From NCBI GenBank assembly GCA_050012355.1, contig JBEKHI010000049.1:1-29980 (forward strand): DNA of 29,980 nt, written 5' to 3'. Below are positions 8,247 through 15,827 of this stretch, one piece after another. The notes below the pieces were generated by a model. That model was not told the origin of the DNA, did not search any database, and saw only the letters and a list, made by a program, of their open reading frames with translations. Within the stretch, counting starts at the first letter, position 1; each line of letters begins with the position of its first letter. Source of the stretch: JBEKHI01 sp050012355. Its GTDB lineage: Bacteria > Actinomycetota > Actinomycetes > Streptosporangiales > Streptosporangiaceae. Made by a program: the position numbers and the translations under genes.

Positions 8247-9275
8247 ATGGCAACTGACAAGCCTATGCAACTGGGCATGATCGGTCTTGGCCGGATGGGT
8301 GCGAACCTGGTCCGGCGGCTGATGCGCGATGGTCATCATTGCGTCGCCTATGACGTGAACGCGGACGCGGTGAAGGCGCTGGAATCCGAAGGCGCGGTGG
8401 GTGCCTCCTCACTCGCCGATTTCGTATCCAAGCTGGAGAAGCCGCGCAACGTCTGGCTCATGCTCCCGGCCGGAATCGTGGCGTCCACGCTGGACGAGAT
8501 CGTGCCGCTACTGGACGCTGACGACACGGTCATTGACGGCGGCAACACCTACTACCGTGACGACATCGACCGGGCCAAGGCGGTCGCGGCCCACGGACTG
8601 CACTACGTCGACGTGGGCACCAGCGGCGGCGTCTGGGGCCTGGAACGCGGCTACTCCCTGATGATCGGCGGCGACGACGCGGCCGTCGCCCGGCTGGACC
8701 CGATCTTCAAGACGATCGCGCCCGGTGAGTCGTCTGCTCCGGTGACGCCAGGGCGTAAGCCCGGTGGAACCGCCCAGCAGGGATACCTGCACTGCGGCCC
8801 GGCGGGCGCCGGGCACTTCGTCAAGATGGTGCACAACGGCGTCGAGTACGGCATGATGGCGTCGATCGCCGAGGGCCTGTCGATCATCAAGCACGCGGAC
8901 ATCGGCCTGCACCAGCAGGAGATCGACGCGGAGACCACGCCGCTGCGGACGCCGGAGGCGTACCAGTACGAGATCAACGTCTCCGACGTCGCCGAGGTGT
9001 GGCGCCGCGGCTCGGTGGTCAGCTCCTGGCTGGTCGACCTGATCGCCGCCGCGCTGGTGAAAGACCCCCAGCTGTCGGACTTCTCGGGACATGTCTCCGA
9101 CTCCGGCGAGGGCCGCTGGACGGTACTCGCGGCGATCGACGAGGGCGTGCCCGCCTCGGTCATCTCGGCCTCGCTGTACGAGCGGTTCGAGTCCCGCGAC
9201 AACGGCCAGTTCACCGCCAAGGTGCTGTCCGCGATGCGGTCCGAGTTCGGCGGCCACGCGGAGAAGAAATCGTGA
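8247..9275 (+). CDS. gnd: 6-phosphogluconate dehydrogenase, decarboxylating (short form)
   Basis: This 342-residue NAD(P)-dependent dehydrogenase oxidises 6-phosphogluconate to ribulose-5-phosphate and CO2. The dinucleotide-binding G-L-G-R-M-G (13-18), the substrate loop D-V-G-T-S-G-G-V-W-G, and the catalytic K193 in G-H-F-V-K-M-V-H-N-G-V-E-Y are present. The length is that of the short GndA-like class common in actinobacteria (about 300-340 residues), not the 470-residue dimeric form. In that class NAD preference is common, which I cannot decide from sequence. Start: ATG 8247, one base after the pgi stop, with AAGGGGG upstream inside pgi. Its TGA overlaps the GTG of zwf, so translation of the two is probably coupled. 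Confidence 0.95.
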   Translation: MATDKPMQLGMIGLGRMGANLVRRLMRDGHHCVAYDVNADAVKALESEGAVGASSLADFVSKLEKPRNVWLMLPAGIVASTLDEIVPLLDADDTVIDGGNTYYRDDIDRAKAVAAHGLHYVDVGTSGGVWGLERGYSLMIGGDDAAVARLDPIFKTIAPGESSAPVTPGRKPGGTAQQGYLHCGPAGAGHFVKMVHNGVEYGMMASIAEGLSIIKHADIGLHQQEIDAETTPLRTPEAYQYEINVSDVAEVWRRGSVVSSWLVDLIAAALVKDPQLSDFSGHVSDSGEGRWTVLAAIDEGVPASVISASLYERFESRDNGQFTAKVLSAMRSEFGGHAEKKS

Positions 9276-10705
9276 ATACTCGGCCCGAAAACCACGTCAT
9301 CGTCCTGTTCGGCGCGACCGGTGACCTGGCGAAACGGAAGCTGCTGCCCGGGCTGTACCACCTCGCGGTCGCCGGACTGCTCCCCGAGCAGTACCGGGTC
9401 ATCGGGTCCGCGCCCGCCAAGTTCGCGCTGTTGGAGGAGGATTTCCGGCAGTACGCGAAGGACGCGGTGGCCGAGTTCGGCAACACTAAGCCGACCGGCC
9501 CGGCCTGGGACGCCTTCGCCGCGAACCTGTCCTTCGGCGTGGCCGACCCGGGCGCCAGCCAGCCACTGCAGGCCGCGGTGAAGGCCGCCGAGGAAGCCAT
9601 CGGGGGGTCGCCGCGGCGGCTGTTCCACCTGGCCGTCCCGCCGGTCGCGTTCGGCTCGGTTGTCGGCGAACTCGGTGCGTCGGGGCTCGCGTCGCCAGAG
9701 TCACGGGTCATCATCGAGAAGCCGTTCGGTACCGACCTGGCTTCGGCCCGCGCGCTGAACGACCTGGTGCACAAGGTCTTCACCGAGGACCAGATATTCC
9801 GGATCGACCACTTCCTCGGCAAGGAGTCGGTCGACAACATCCTGGCGTTCCGTTTTGCCAACGGGTTGTTCGAGCCGATCTGGAACAATTACCACCTGCG
9901 TTATGTCCAAATAGACGTCCCTGAGACCCTGTCGATCGAGGGGCGCGCGGCGTTCTACGACGCGACCGGCGCCTACCGGGACATGGTGGTCACCCACCTG
10001 CTCCAGGTGCTCGGCTTCGTGGCGATGGAACCGCCGACGTCGCTGTCCGCCAAGCCGCTGCGCGAGGAGAAGTCGAAGGTCTACGACTCGCTGCAGCCGC
10101 TGGACGTCCGGCACGTCGTGCGCGGGCAGTACGCGGGATACTGCGCGGAACCGGGCGTCGCACCGGACTCCGACACCGAGACGATGGTCGCGGTGCGGGC
10201 CGAGATAGACAACTGGCGGTGGAAAGGCGTCCCGTTCTTCCTGCGGTCGGGCAAGTCCCTGGCGGCTAGCCGCCAGGTCATCACGCTCGGCTTCCGAGAG
10301 CCGGCGCTGCGGATGTTCCACGTGCACCGGGGCCACCTGCCCGCGAGCACGGACAACGAACTCGTCATCGACTTCGCCGACCCGGGGTCAATCAGCATCG
10401 ACTTCCTCGCCAAGGAGCCGGGGCCGGAGATAACCCTGGGGAGGACGTCGATGAACTTCAGCTACGAGAACTCCTTCGTCCAGGCGAACGCGCTGGAAGG
10501 CTACGAGCGGCTGATCCTGCAAGCGATGCTCGGCGACCAGTCGCTGTTCACCAGCGCCGACGGGATTGAGCGGCTCTGGGAGATCTCCGAGCCGCTGCTG
10601 CAATCACCACCGCCGGTCAAGCCTTACGCGAAGGGAACCTGGGGACCGCCGGAGGTGGACACCCTGATCAGCCCGTTCCACTGGCACCTGTCTGAGCACT
10701 CGTAG
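9272..10705 (+). CDS. zwf: Glucose-6-phosphate 1-dehydrogenase
   Basis: This 477-residue enzyme opens the oxidative pentose phosphate pathway by converting glucose-6-phosphate to 6-phosphogluconolactone with NAD(P). It shows the coenzyme-binding G-A-T-G-D-L-A (14-20) and the active-site R-I-D-H-F-L-G-K (177-184, catalytic H180 and K184), followed by N-I-L-A-F-R-F-A-N and the G-A-Y-R-D-M-V-V-T-H-L-L-Q block. The frame is open further upstream, but only the GTG at 9272 gives the normal N-terminus. It overlaps the gnd stop by four bases. No opcA or pgl gene follows, unlike the main actinobacterial tkt-tal-zwf-opcA-pgl operon, so this is probably a second oxidative cassette of the genome. Confidence 0.97.
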   Translation: MNTRPENHVIVLFGATGDLAKRKLLPGLYHLAVAGLLPEQYRVIGSAPAKFALLEEDFRQYAKDAVAEFGNTKPTGPAWDAFAANLSFGVADPGASQPLQAAVKAAEEAIGGSPRRLFHLAVPPVAFGSVVGELGASGLASPESRVIIEKPFGTDLASARALNDLVHKVFTEDQIFRIDHFLGKESVDNILAFRFANGLFEPIWNNYHLRYVQIDVPETLSIEGRAAFYDATGAYRDMVVTHLLQVLGFVAMEPPTSLSAKPLREEKSKVYDSLQPLDVRHVVRGQYAGYCAEPGVAPDSDTETMVAVRAEIDNWRWKGVPFFLRSGKSLAASRQVITLGFREPALRMFHVHRGHLPASTDNELVIDFADPGSISIDFLAKEPGPEITLGRTSMNFSYENSFVQANALEGYERLILQAMLGDQSLFTSADGIERLWEISEPLLQSPPPVKPYAKGTWGPPEVDTLISPFHWHLSEHS

Positions 10706-10708
10706 CTG

Positions 10709-11608
10709 GTGGGCCCCGCCGCACATTTCATCGTCAACGGAACCCACGCCAGTCCCCGGCTCCAGGTGGCGTGCGGCACGCTCGCGAAACGGGCCGGCTG
10801 GCAGCCCTGCATCACGGTGACCAGCACGGCGTCGGACGGCGTCGCGGCGGCCAGCCGCGCTGTCGCTGACGGCGCCGCGCTGGCCGTCGCGGTCGGCGGG
10901 GACGGGACGGTCCGTAGCTGCGCCCAGGCGCTGGCCGGCAGCGGCGTGCCGCTGGGGATCGTCCCGCTGGGGACCGCTAACCTGCTCGCCCGCGCGCTCG
11001 GGCTCCCCCGCCACCCGGTCACCGCCCTGCATACCGCGTTCAAGGGACAGGATCGCCGGATCGATCTGGCCACCGCCGACAGCATGACCTTCACCGCCAT
11101 GGCGGGCATCGGCATCGACGCCGCCGTGGTCGCCGCGGCGCGCCTCAAGCGCAACCTCGGCTGGGTTTCCTACGGGCTGTCCGGCGTCGCCCACCTGGCT
11201 TCGGCGCCCGCTCACTTCACCATCCGGGTCGACAATCAAGAACCTTTGACCAGAACGGCGCGCTCCATCGTCGTGGCCAACTGCGGACTCCTGCCTGGTG
11301 GCTTTACTATCCTGCCGGATGCTCGGGTGGATGACGGGATGCTCGACGTGGGGGTACTGGCCCCGCACGGGCCGTTCGGCTGGGTCGGCTTGGCCTCTCG
11401 GGTGCTTCGGGGCGACGGCCACCTGGAGCATTTTCCCGCCACTCGGGTCGAGATCACCTCGGACAAGCCGCTCCCCCGGCAGGCAGACGGCGACATTCTC
11501 CCAGGTCCTTTGGCCCGCACCCTAACCGTGACAATCCAGCCGGGCAGCCTTCTCGTTAGGACGCCGTTAGGGTCTCGCGCGCGCCGCGTATGCGGTGCTA
11601 TACCGTGA
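10709..11608 (+). CDS. Diacylglycerol kinase-type lipid kinase
   Basis: This 299-residue protein contains a DAGK catalytic domain. The nucleotide-binding V-G-G-D-G-T-V lies at 62-68 and the P-L-G-T-A-N-L-L-A-R motif at 86-95, followed by the C-terminal beta-sandwich with N-C-G-L-L-P-G-G. Relatives phosphorylate diacylglycerol, ceramide-like lipids or, in some actinomycetes, phosphatidylinositol-precursor lipids at the inner membrane face. No membrane segment is visible. The GTG start lies three bases after the zwf stop with no strong ribosome-binding site, so translation probably depends on re-initiation. Coupling a lipid kinase to pentose-phosphate genes is unusual, and its substrate cannot be told from sequence. 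Confidence 0.88.
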   Translation: MGPAAHFIVNGTHASPRLQVACGTLAKRAGWQPCITVTSTASDGVAAASRAVADGAALAVAVGGDGTVRSCAQALAGSGVPLGIVPLGTANLLARALGLPRHPVTALHTAFKGQDRRIDLATADSMTFTAMAGIGIDAAVVAAARLKRNLGWVSYGLSGVAHLASAPAHFTIRVDNQEPLTRTARSIVVANCGLLPGGFTILPDARVDDGMLDVGVLAPHGPFGWVGLASRVLRGDGHLEHFPATRVEITSDKPLPRQADGDILPGPLARTLTVTIQPGSLLVRTPLGSRARRVCGAIP

Positions 11609-11644
11609 ATTGGGCATAGCGAACAGAGAGCCGGTGGGGACTAA

Positions 11645-11857
11645 GTGTCCGTTGGCGCGCGGGAGAATCTTCTCGGCAAGGTCGGGCGGGTAACCGTATC
11701 CATACCGGTGAACGGGCCAGGTGAGGTGCTGCTCCCGGTACGCGGCGGCAGCGAGGCGTTCGCCGCCTGGTCCGACGAGCCGATAGCCCGGCACCGGCGG
11801 GTTGTGGTCGTCGAGTGCATTTCGGCCCGTTCTGTCTTCGTCACCCCATTCCAGTAA
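11645..11857 (+). CDS. Small NfeD-like OB-fold protein
   Basis: This 70-residue protein contains little beyond an NfeD C-terminal-type OB fold: L-L-G-K-V-G-R-V-T-V-S, then G-P-G-E-V-L-L-P, then R-R-V-V-V-V-E-C-I-S-A-R-S-V-F-V-T-P. In NfeD/YuaF proteins this domain follows membrane helices and partners with SPFH/flotillin scaffolds. No membrane segment is present here. The GTG start has a GGTGGGGA box four to five bases upstream. The SPFH gene begins 32 bases after its stop, which matches the well-known nfeD-flotillin pairing and supports the call despite the short length. Confidence 0.72.
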   Translation: MSVGARENLLGKVGRVTVSIPVNGPGEVLLPVRGGSEAFAAWSDEPIARHRRVVVVECISARSVFVTPFQ

Positions 11858-11889
11858 GCCAGGTCACCCTATAAAGGGGGCGGTAAGTC

Positions 11890-13083
11890 ATGTTCTTCTG
11901 GCGAGTTCCGGCACCGAACGAGGCACTCCTCATCTCCGGATCCAAGCACACGGACGAGACGCAGTTCCGCATCGTCACCGGCCACGGCGCGTTCGTGCTG
12001 CCGGTGATCCGCAATGCGCGGCTGCTCTCCCTCGCGCTGCGCGAGGCGGAGATCACCGAGGAATGCATCACCAATCAGGGAATCCGGATCAACGTCAGGT
12101 CGGTCGCCGCGTTCAAGGTCGGTGACGACTCAGCGTCCATCGCCAACGCTGCCCGCCGCTTCCTGTCCGAGCAGGACAAGATGGACGTCCTCGTCGGCCG
12201 CATCTTCGCCGGGCACCTGCGGTCCATCGTCGGCGGGCTCACCGTCGAGCAGATCATCAGGGAACGGGACCGGGTCGCGCAGGAGGTGAAGGACGGCAGC
12301 CACACCGAGATGGAGAAGCTCGGCATCGTCGTCGACGCGCTGGAGATCCAGGAGATCGAGGACTCCACCGGCTACATCAAGAACCTCGCCGCGCCGCACG
12401 CCGCCAACATCGCCAGCCAGGCCCGGATCGCCCAGGCACGAGCGGATCAGGAGGCAACCGAGCGCGAACTGGAAGCCGCCGCGATGAAAGCCCAGTTCGA
12501 ACGGGACACGGAGATCAAACGGGCGGGCTACCTCGCCGAGACCGAGGAGGCCAAGTCGCGCGCCGCGCAGGCGGGCCCGCTGGCCCAGGCACAGGCGTCA
12601 CAGGAGGTCATCCAGCAGCAGACCGTGCTCGCGCAACGGCAAGCCGAGCTCGCCGCGCAGAAGCTCGAGGCCGAGGTCCGCCGCCCGGCCGACGCCGAGG
12701 CCTACCGCAAGCGGACTCTCGCCGAGGCCGACGGCTTCGCCCGGCGGGCGTCTGCCTCGGCGGAGGCGGACGCCGAGCGGGCGCTCGCCGCCGCCGAAGC
12801 GGATGCCAACACGCTGCGGGCCGCGTCGCTGCGCGACGGCAACCAGGAGCTAATCGCGGCGAGCCGCCTAGTCGAGATGCTGCCGCAGGTGGTGGAGGCC
12901 GCCGCCCGCGGGCTGGCCGACTCTAACCTGACCGTCCTCAACGGCACCGAGGGCGTCGGCCAGGTACTCACCGGCATCGTCGCCCAGGGCATGGCGGTCC
13001 TCGACACCCTCCGCACCGCACCGGCCATCATCCGGCCGGAAACCGCAGCGAACGGACAGCCCCCAACCACTGAACTGTGCTGA
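11890..13083 (+). CDS. SPFH/Band 7 flotillin-like protein
   Basis: This 397-residue protein opens with a Band 7/SPFH domain (about residues 1-190, with the I-T-N-Q-G-I-R-I-N-V strand and the L-E-I-Q-E-I-E-D segment). A long alanine/glutamate/arginine-rich coiled coil follows (about 180-310), then a flotillin-like C-terminal helix (I-A-A-S-R-L-V-E-M-L-P-Q-V-V-E). Such proteins oligomerise under the membrane and organise lipid microdomains and secretion or stress complexes. The N-terminus has no obvious hydrophobic hairpin, so attachment may be through acylation or a partner. The start is supported by AGGGGG nine bases upstream of the ATG. It is the last gene of the malQ-pgi-gnd-zwf run, followed at once by a strong hairpin. 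Confidence 0.92.
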   Translation: MFFWRVPAPNEALLISGSKHTDETQFRIVTGHGAFVLPVIRNARLLSLALREAEITEECITNQGIRINVRSVAAFKVGDDSASIANAARRFLSEQDKMDVLVGRIFAGHLRSIVGGLTVEQIIRERDRVAQEVKDGSHTEMEKLGIVVDALEIQEIEDSTGYIKNLAAPHAANIASQARIAQARADQEATERELEAAAMKAQFERDTEIKRAGYLAETEEAKSRAAQAGPLAQAQASQEVIQQQTVLAQRQAELAAQKLEAEVRRPADAEAYRKRTLAEADGFARRASASAEADAERALAAAEADANTLRAASLRDGNQELIAASRLVEMLPQVVEAAARGLADSNLTVLNGTEGVGQVLTGIVAQGMAVLDTLRTAPAIIRPETAANGQPPTTELC

Positions 13084-13086
13084 TGA

Positions 13087-13138
13087 TGGTTGGTGCGGCC
13101 TTACTCAGGCTCTTTTCTTGGTAAGGCCGCACCGACCA
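13087..13138 (+). terminator. Long hairpin after the SPFH gene, also a member of a repeat family
   Basis: Eighteen-base arms (13087-13104 and 13121-13138, TGGTTGGTGCGGCCTTAC) pair with one G-T mismatch around a 16-base loop containing CTCTTTTCTTG. It starts four bases after the SPFH stop codon, so termination of the upstream operon is the natural role, although the T-run is in the loop and not after the stem. Left arm plus loop resemble 1334-1362 (21 of 26 bases) and right arm plus loop resemble 1629-1656 (22 of 26). The loop is thus conserved as well as the stem. Confidence 0.7.
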
Positions 13139-13305
13139 TAATCACCAAGCCCGACAGTCGGGCGAGATGACACGAATGCCCGGTTCGGGAGCCCCCTGCA
13201 CCCTTCCGTCGCGAAGCAAAACCACGACCAGGACCCCCGCCTCCTCCTCGCGTGGCCGGCGGGCCGGTTCCCAGGTAGTGGCGCGACTCGGGCAAGCTTG
13301 ATTCC

Positions 13306-14145
13306 ATGACAGAACCACTGACTCTCATGGCGGTGCACGCTCACCCCGATGACGAGGCCTCCAGCACCGGGGGCGTGCTGGCGCTCTATTCCGATGAGAG
13401 TGTCCGGACCATCGTCGTGACCTGCACGAACGGTGAATTCGGCGATGCCCCCGGCGGGATCAAACCCGGCCAACCGGGACACGATGAGCAAGCTGTGGCG
13501 AAGATCAGGCTCGCCGAGCTGCGCGAGTCGGCCACCATCCTCGGCGTCAGTGAGCTCGAGACGCTCGGCTACCACGACTCCGGTATGCCGGACTGGGAGT
13601 ACAAATTCCGCCCTGACGCGTTCAGTAACGTGCCGCTGCCCGAGGTCGCGGACCGCATCGCCGGGCTGATAGAGAAGTACCGCCCGCAGGTCCTGATCAC
13701 CTACGACGACAAGGGCCCCTACCAGCACCCCGATCACGTGCATGCCAGCCAGGCGGCGCAGGCCGCGTTCAAGCAGTCCGGAATCCCCGCCAAGCTGTAC
13801 CTGTCAGCGATGCGCACCAGCTCGTTCGCCAAGGTGTGGGAGGCGCTCCGCGAGGCCGGCGAGGAGGTCCCTAGCTGGGACAACGACTCGGAGGAGGGAC
13901 GCGCGTCCGCCCGCGCCGCCGCCGAATCCGAGGCGCGCATCACCACCACCGTCGACATCAGGAGCGTGCTGGACCGCAAGCGTGAAGCGCTGCTCGCGCA
14001 TAATAGCCAGATCGCCGAATCCTGGTTCGCCAAGATTCCGCCATCGGTGGCTGGCGAGGCGTTCGGCTTCGAGTCATTCATCCGCGCCGCCGACTCCACC
14101 GGAGCACCGGTGCCGGAAACCGACCTGTTCTCCGGCTTGCGATGA
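13306..14145 (+). CDS. mca: LmbE/PIG-L family deacetylase, mycothiol S-conjugate amidase-like
   Basis: This 279-residue zinc hydrolase shows H-A-H-P-D-D-E (11-17, ligands H13 and D16) and H-P-D-H (141-144, ligand H144), the metal site of the MshB/Mca family. MshB deacetylates a mycothiol precursor. Mca cleaves mycothiol-toxin conjugates to mercapturates for export. The C-terminal block with T-T-T-V-D, L-A-H-N-S-Q-I and P-E-T-D-L-F-S-G-L is closer to Mca as I remember it, but the M-A-V-H-A-H-P opening is shared with MshB. Length fits both. Either way it signals a mycothiol-making actinobacterium. Its last four bases overlap the next gene. The start has only a weak upstream box. Confidence 0.82.
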   Translation: MTEPLTLMAVHAHPDDEASSTGGVLALYSDESVRTIVVTCTNGEFGDAPGGIKPGQPGHDEQAVAKIRLAELRESATILGVSELETLGYHDSGMPDWEYKFRPDAFSNVPLPEVADRIAGLIEKYRPQVLITYDDKGPYQHPDHVHASQAAQAAFKQSGIPAKLYLSAMRTSSFAKVWEALREAGEEVPSWDNDSEEGRASARAAAESEARITTTVDIRSVLDRKREALLAHNSQIAESWFAKIPPSVAGEAFGFESFIRAADSTGAPVPETDLFSGLR

Positions 14146-14930
14146 CCGACCGGGCGGGTGCGGCCGCCGCCGAGCTATACGGCAGGGATCCCGACGATTT
14201 CACCGCTCGCCGCGGCGAACTGGTGAAGGCGGCACGGGCGGCTGGGGATCCCGACGCGGCCAAGCGGATCGCGGCGCTGCGCAAGCCCACCCGCCCGGCG
14301 TGGCTGCTGAATAGCCTGATACGGGAGCATCCCGAAGTACCGGCCCAGCTCGCGGAGCTGAGCGACGGCCTCCGGTCAGCGGCTTCCTCCCGCGACGGCG
14401 CTCGGCTTCGCGAACTGTCCGCGGCGCGATCGGCGCTGGTGGACTCCCTCACCGAGCTCGCGCTCGCTTCAGTGACCGATTCGCCCGCGGCCTTGCGCGA
14501 GGACGTGTCGGCGACGCTGTCGGCCGCGATCGCTGACCCGGAGGTAGCGGCGGAGCTGGCCACCGGGACACTGACGCGTCCCGTTCACTGGGCGGGATTC
14601 GGCGAGTTCACGCCGACCGGGCCCGTTGCACCCGCTGTCACCCCGTCGGCACCGAAGCCGCCTCCCACGCCGCTGCGGGAGGCGGAAGATCGCAATCGCC
14701 GCCAGCAGCGCATTCAGGAAGCAGAACGAGCGGTGGCGAATGCCGCGGTCATCACCGCCTCCGCCACAGCCGAAGAGGATCGCCTAGAGTCGGTCGTCCG
14801 GGATCTCGAGGAGCGCGTCACGGCCGCGCGGGACGAACTGGCACAGGCCAGGTTGCGCGCCCGCCGTGCCGAGGCAGCCGAGCGGAAGGCCACCACGGCG
14901 CTAGAGCGGCTCCGGCAATCCTCCGAGTAG
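14142..14930 (+). CDS. Hypothetical coiled-coil protein
   Basis: This 262-residue protein is soluble and rich in alanine, arginine and glutamate. It has a helical N-terminal half (notable A-A-L-R-K-P-T-R-P-A-W-L-L-N-S-L-I around 45-62), a proline-rich hinge near 160-178 (P-K-P-P-P-T-P), and a C-terminal coiled coil of about 85 residues. I recognise no catalytic motif and do not assign a function. The K-P-T-R-P-A-W-L-L-N segment recalls a conserved actinobacterial uncharacterised family. The ATG overlaps the stop of the amidase gene (ATGA), so the two are translationally coupled. It converges on the SDR gene ending 19 bases downstream, with no hairpin terminator between them. Confidence 0.8.
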   Translation: MTDRAGAAAAELYGRDPDDFTARRGELVKAARAAGDPDAAKRIAALRKPTRPAWLLNSLIREHPEVPAQLAELSDGLRSAASSRDGARLRELSAARSALVDSLTELALASVTDSPAALREDVSATLSAAIADPEVAAELATGTLTRPVHWAGFGEFTPTGPVAPAVTPSAPKPPPTPLREAEDRNRRQQRIQEAERAVANAAVITASATAEEDRLESVVRDLEERVTAARDELAQARLRARRAEAAERKATTALERLRQSSE

Positions 14931-14949
14931 GCGGGAGTTGCCGGGTGGC

Positions 14950-15816
14950 TCAGGGGATGCCCGCCGCGCCGTTATGGTCGGATGTTGTGTCTGTACCAAC
15001 CAGATACCCGATCTTTTCGGAGTCCGCGACCATGCGGTCGACGCGTTCCTGTAGCCATTTGAGGGTCTCGCCGTGCGTGTTGACGTAAAGGGCTCCTTCC
15101 CTGATGGCACGGACGACGAGGCGGCCAAGGTCGACGGGATCGACGGCCGCGGCGACGCGGGAGGCGAGAAACTCACGCATGGCAGGGTCGTCTCGCTGGC
15201 CGCTTTCGTGCAGGGCGAGCGAGGCGAGGATGCCCTCGGTCTTCACTCCCCCAGGCGTAAGGACGGTGACGCCGACTGGTGATCCGCGTTCGGCGAGCTC
15301 GGCGTGCAGCATTTCTGACAAGGCGATGACCGCCGACTTGGCGGGCGGGTACGAGCCGAGGATCGGGCTGGGCACCAGTCCCTGTCTCGAGGCCGTGTTG
15401 ACGATGTGGCCGTCGCCCTGGTCCAGCATCCTGGGGAGGAAGGCGTTCAGGCCCCGTAGCACCGAGTAGACGGTGGCAGACATCGCGGTCTCCCATACCG
15501 ACACGTCGATCGGCTCGCAGAACGGGCCGCCGCCACCGCCGGTGGCGTTGTTGCACAGCACGTGCACCGTGCCAAACCGGGCGAATGCCTCGTCGCGAAG
15601 ATGATTGACCGCGGCGGTGTCGGAGACGTCGGCCGTGACGCCTATCGCCTCCGCGCCGGAGGCGCGCAAGGTCGCGACTGCTTCGTCGAGCGTGGTCGTA
15701 TTGATGTCCGAGAGCACCAGGCGCATCCCTTGCCCGGCGAACGCCTTGGCTAGGCCGAGACCGACGCCACGGGCGCCACCCGTGATCACCGCGACCTTTC
15801 CCGTGAGATCGTCCAT
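14950..15816 (-). CDS. SDR-family NAD(P)-dependent oxidoreductase
   Basis: This 288-residue classical short-chain dehydrogenase/reductase shows the cofactor loop T-G-G-A-R-G-V-G (12-19), D63-V for the adenine ring, N-N-A-T-G (89-93, the usual N-N-A-G altered), S143 and Y156-P-P-A-K160 as the catalytic serine, tyrosine and lysine. It oxidises or reduces an unknown alcohol/ketone. The frame is open to 15966, but the ATG at 15816 follows an AAAGGA box six bases away and gives the usual N-terminus, so I use it. It is the last gene of the seven-gene minus-strand operon, 11 bases after the MFS transporter, and is a likely final or branch step of that pathway. Confidence 0.93.
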   Translation of the reverse strand: MDDLTGKVAVITGGARGVGLGLAKAFAGQGMRLVLSDINTTTLDEAVATLRASGAEAIGVTADVSDTAAVNHLRDEAFARFGTVHVLCNNATGGGGGPFCEPIDVSVWETAMSATVYSVLRGLNAFLPRMLDQGDGHIVNTASRQGLVPSPILGSYPPAKSAVIALSEMLHAELAERGSPVGVTVLTPGGVKTEGILASLALHESGQRDDPAMREFLASRVAAAVDPVDLGRLVVRAIREGALYVNTHGETLKWLQERVDRMVADSEKIGYLVGTDTTSDHNGAAGIP

Positions 15817-15827
15817 TGGAAGTCCTT

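Noticed and set aside
8508..9257. Antisense frame of about 250 codons inside gnd, and a longer one extending into zwf
   Set aside because: Both are low-complexity translations opposite conserved dehydrogenase sequence.
8999..9271. Extended zwf start 91 codons upstream
   Set aside because: It lies wholly inside gnd. The GTG at 9272 gives the family's normal N-terminus directly before G-A-T-G-D-L-A.
10604..11431. Antisense frame of 275 codons opposite the lipid kinase
   Set aside because: No motif and poor amino-acid composition. The sense strand carries G-G-D-G-T and P-L-G-T-A-N motifs.
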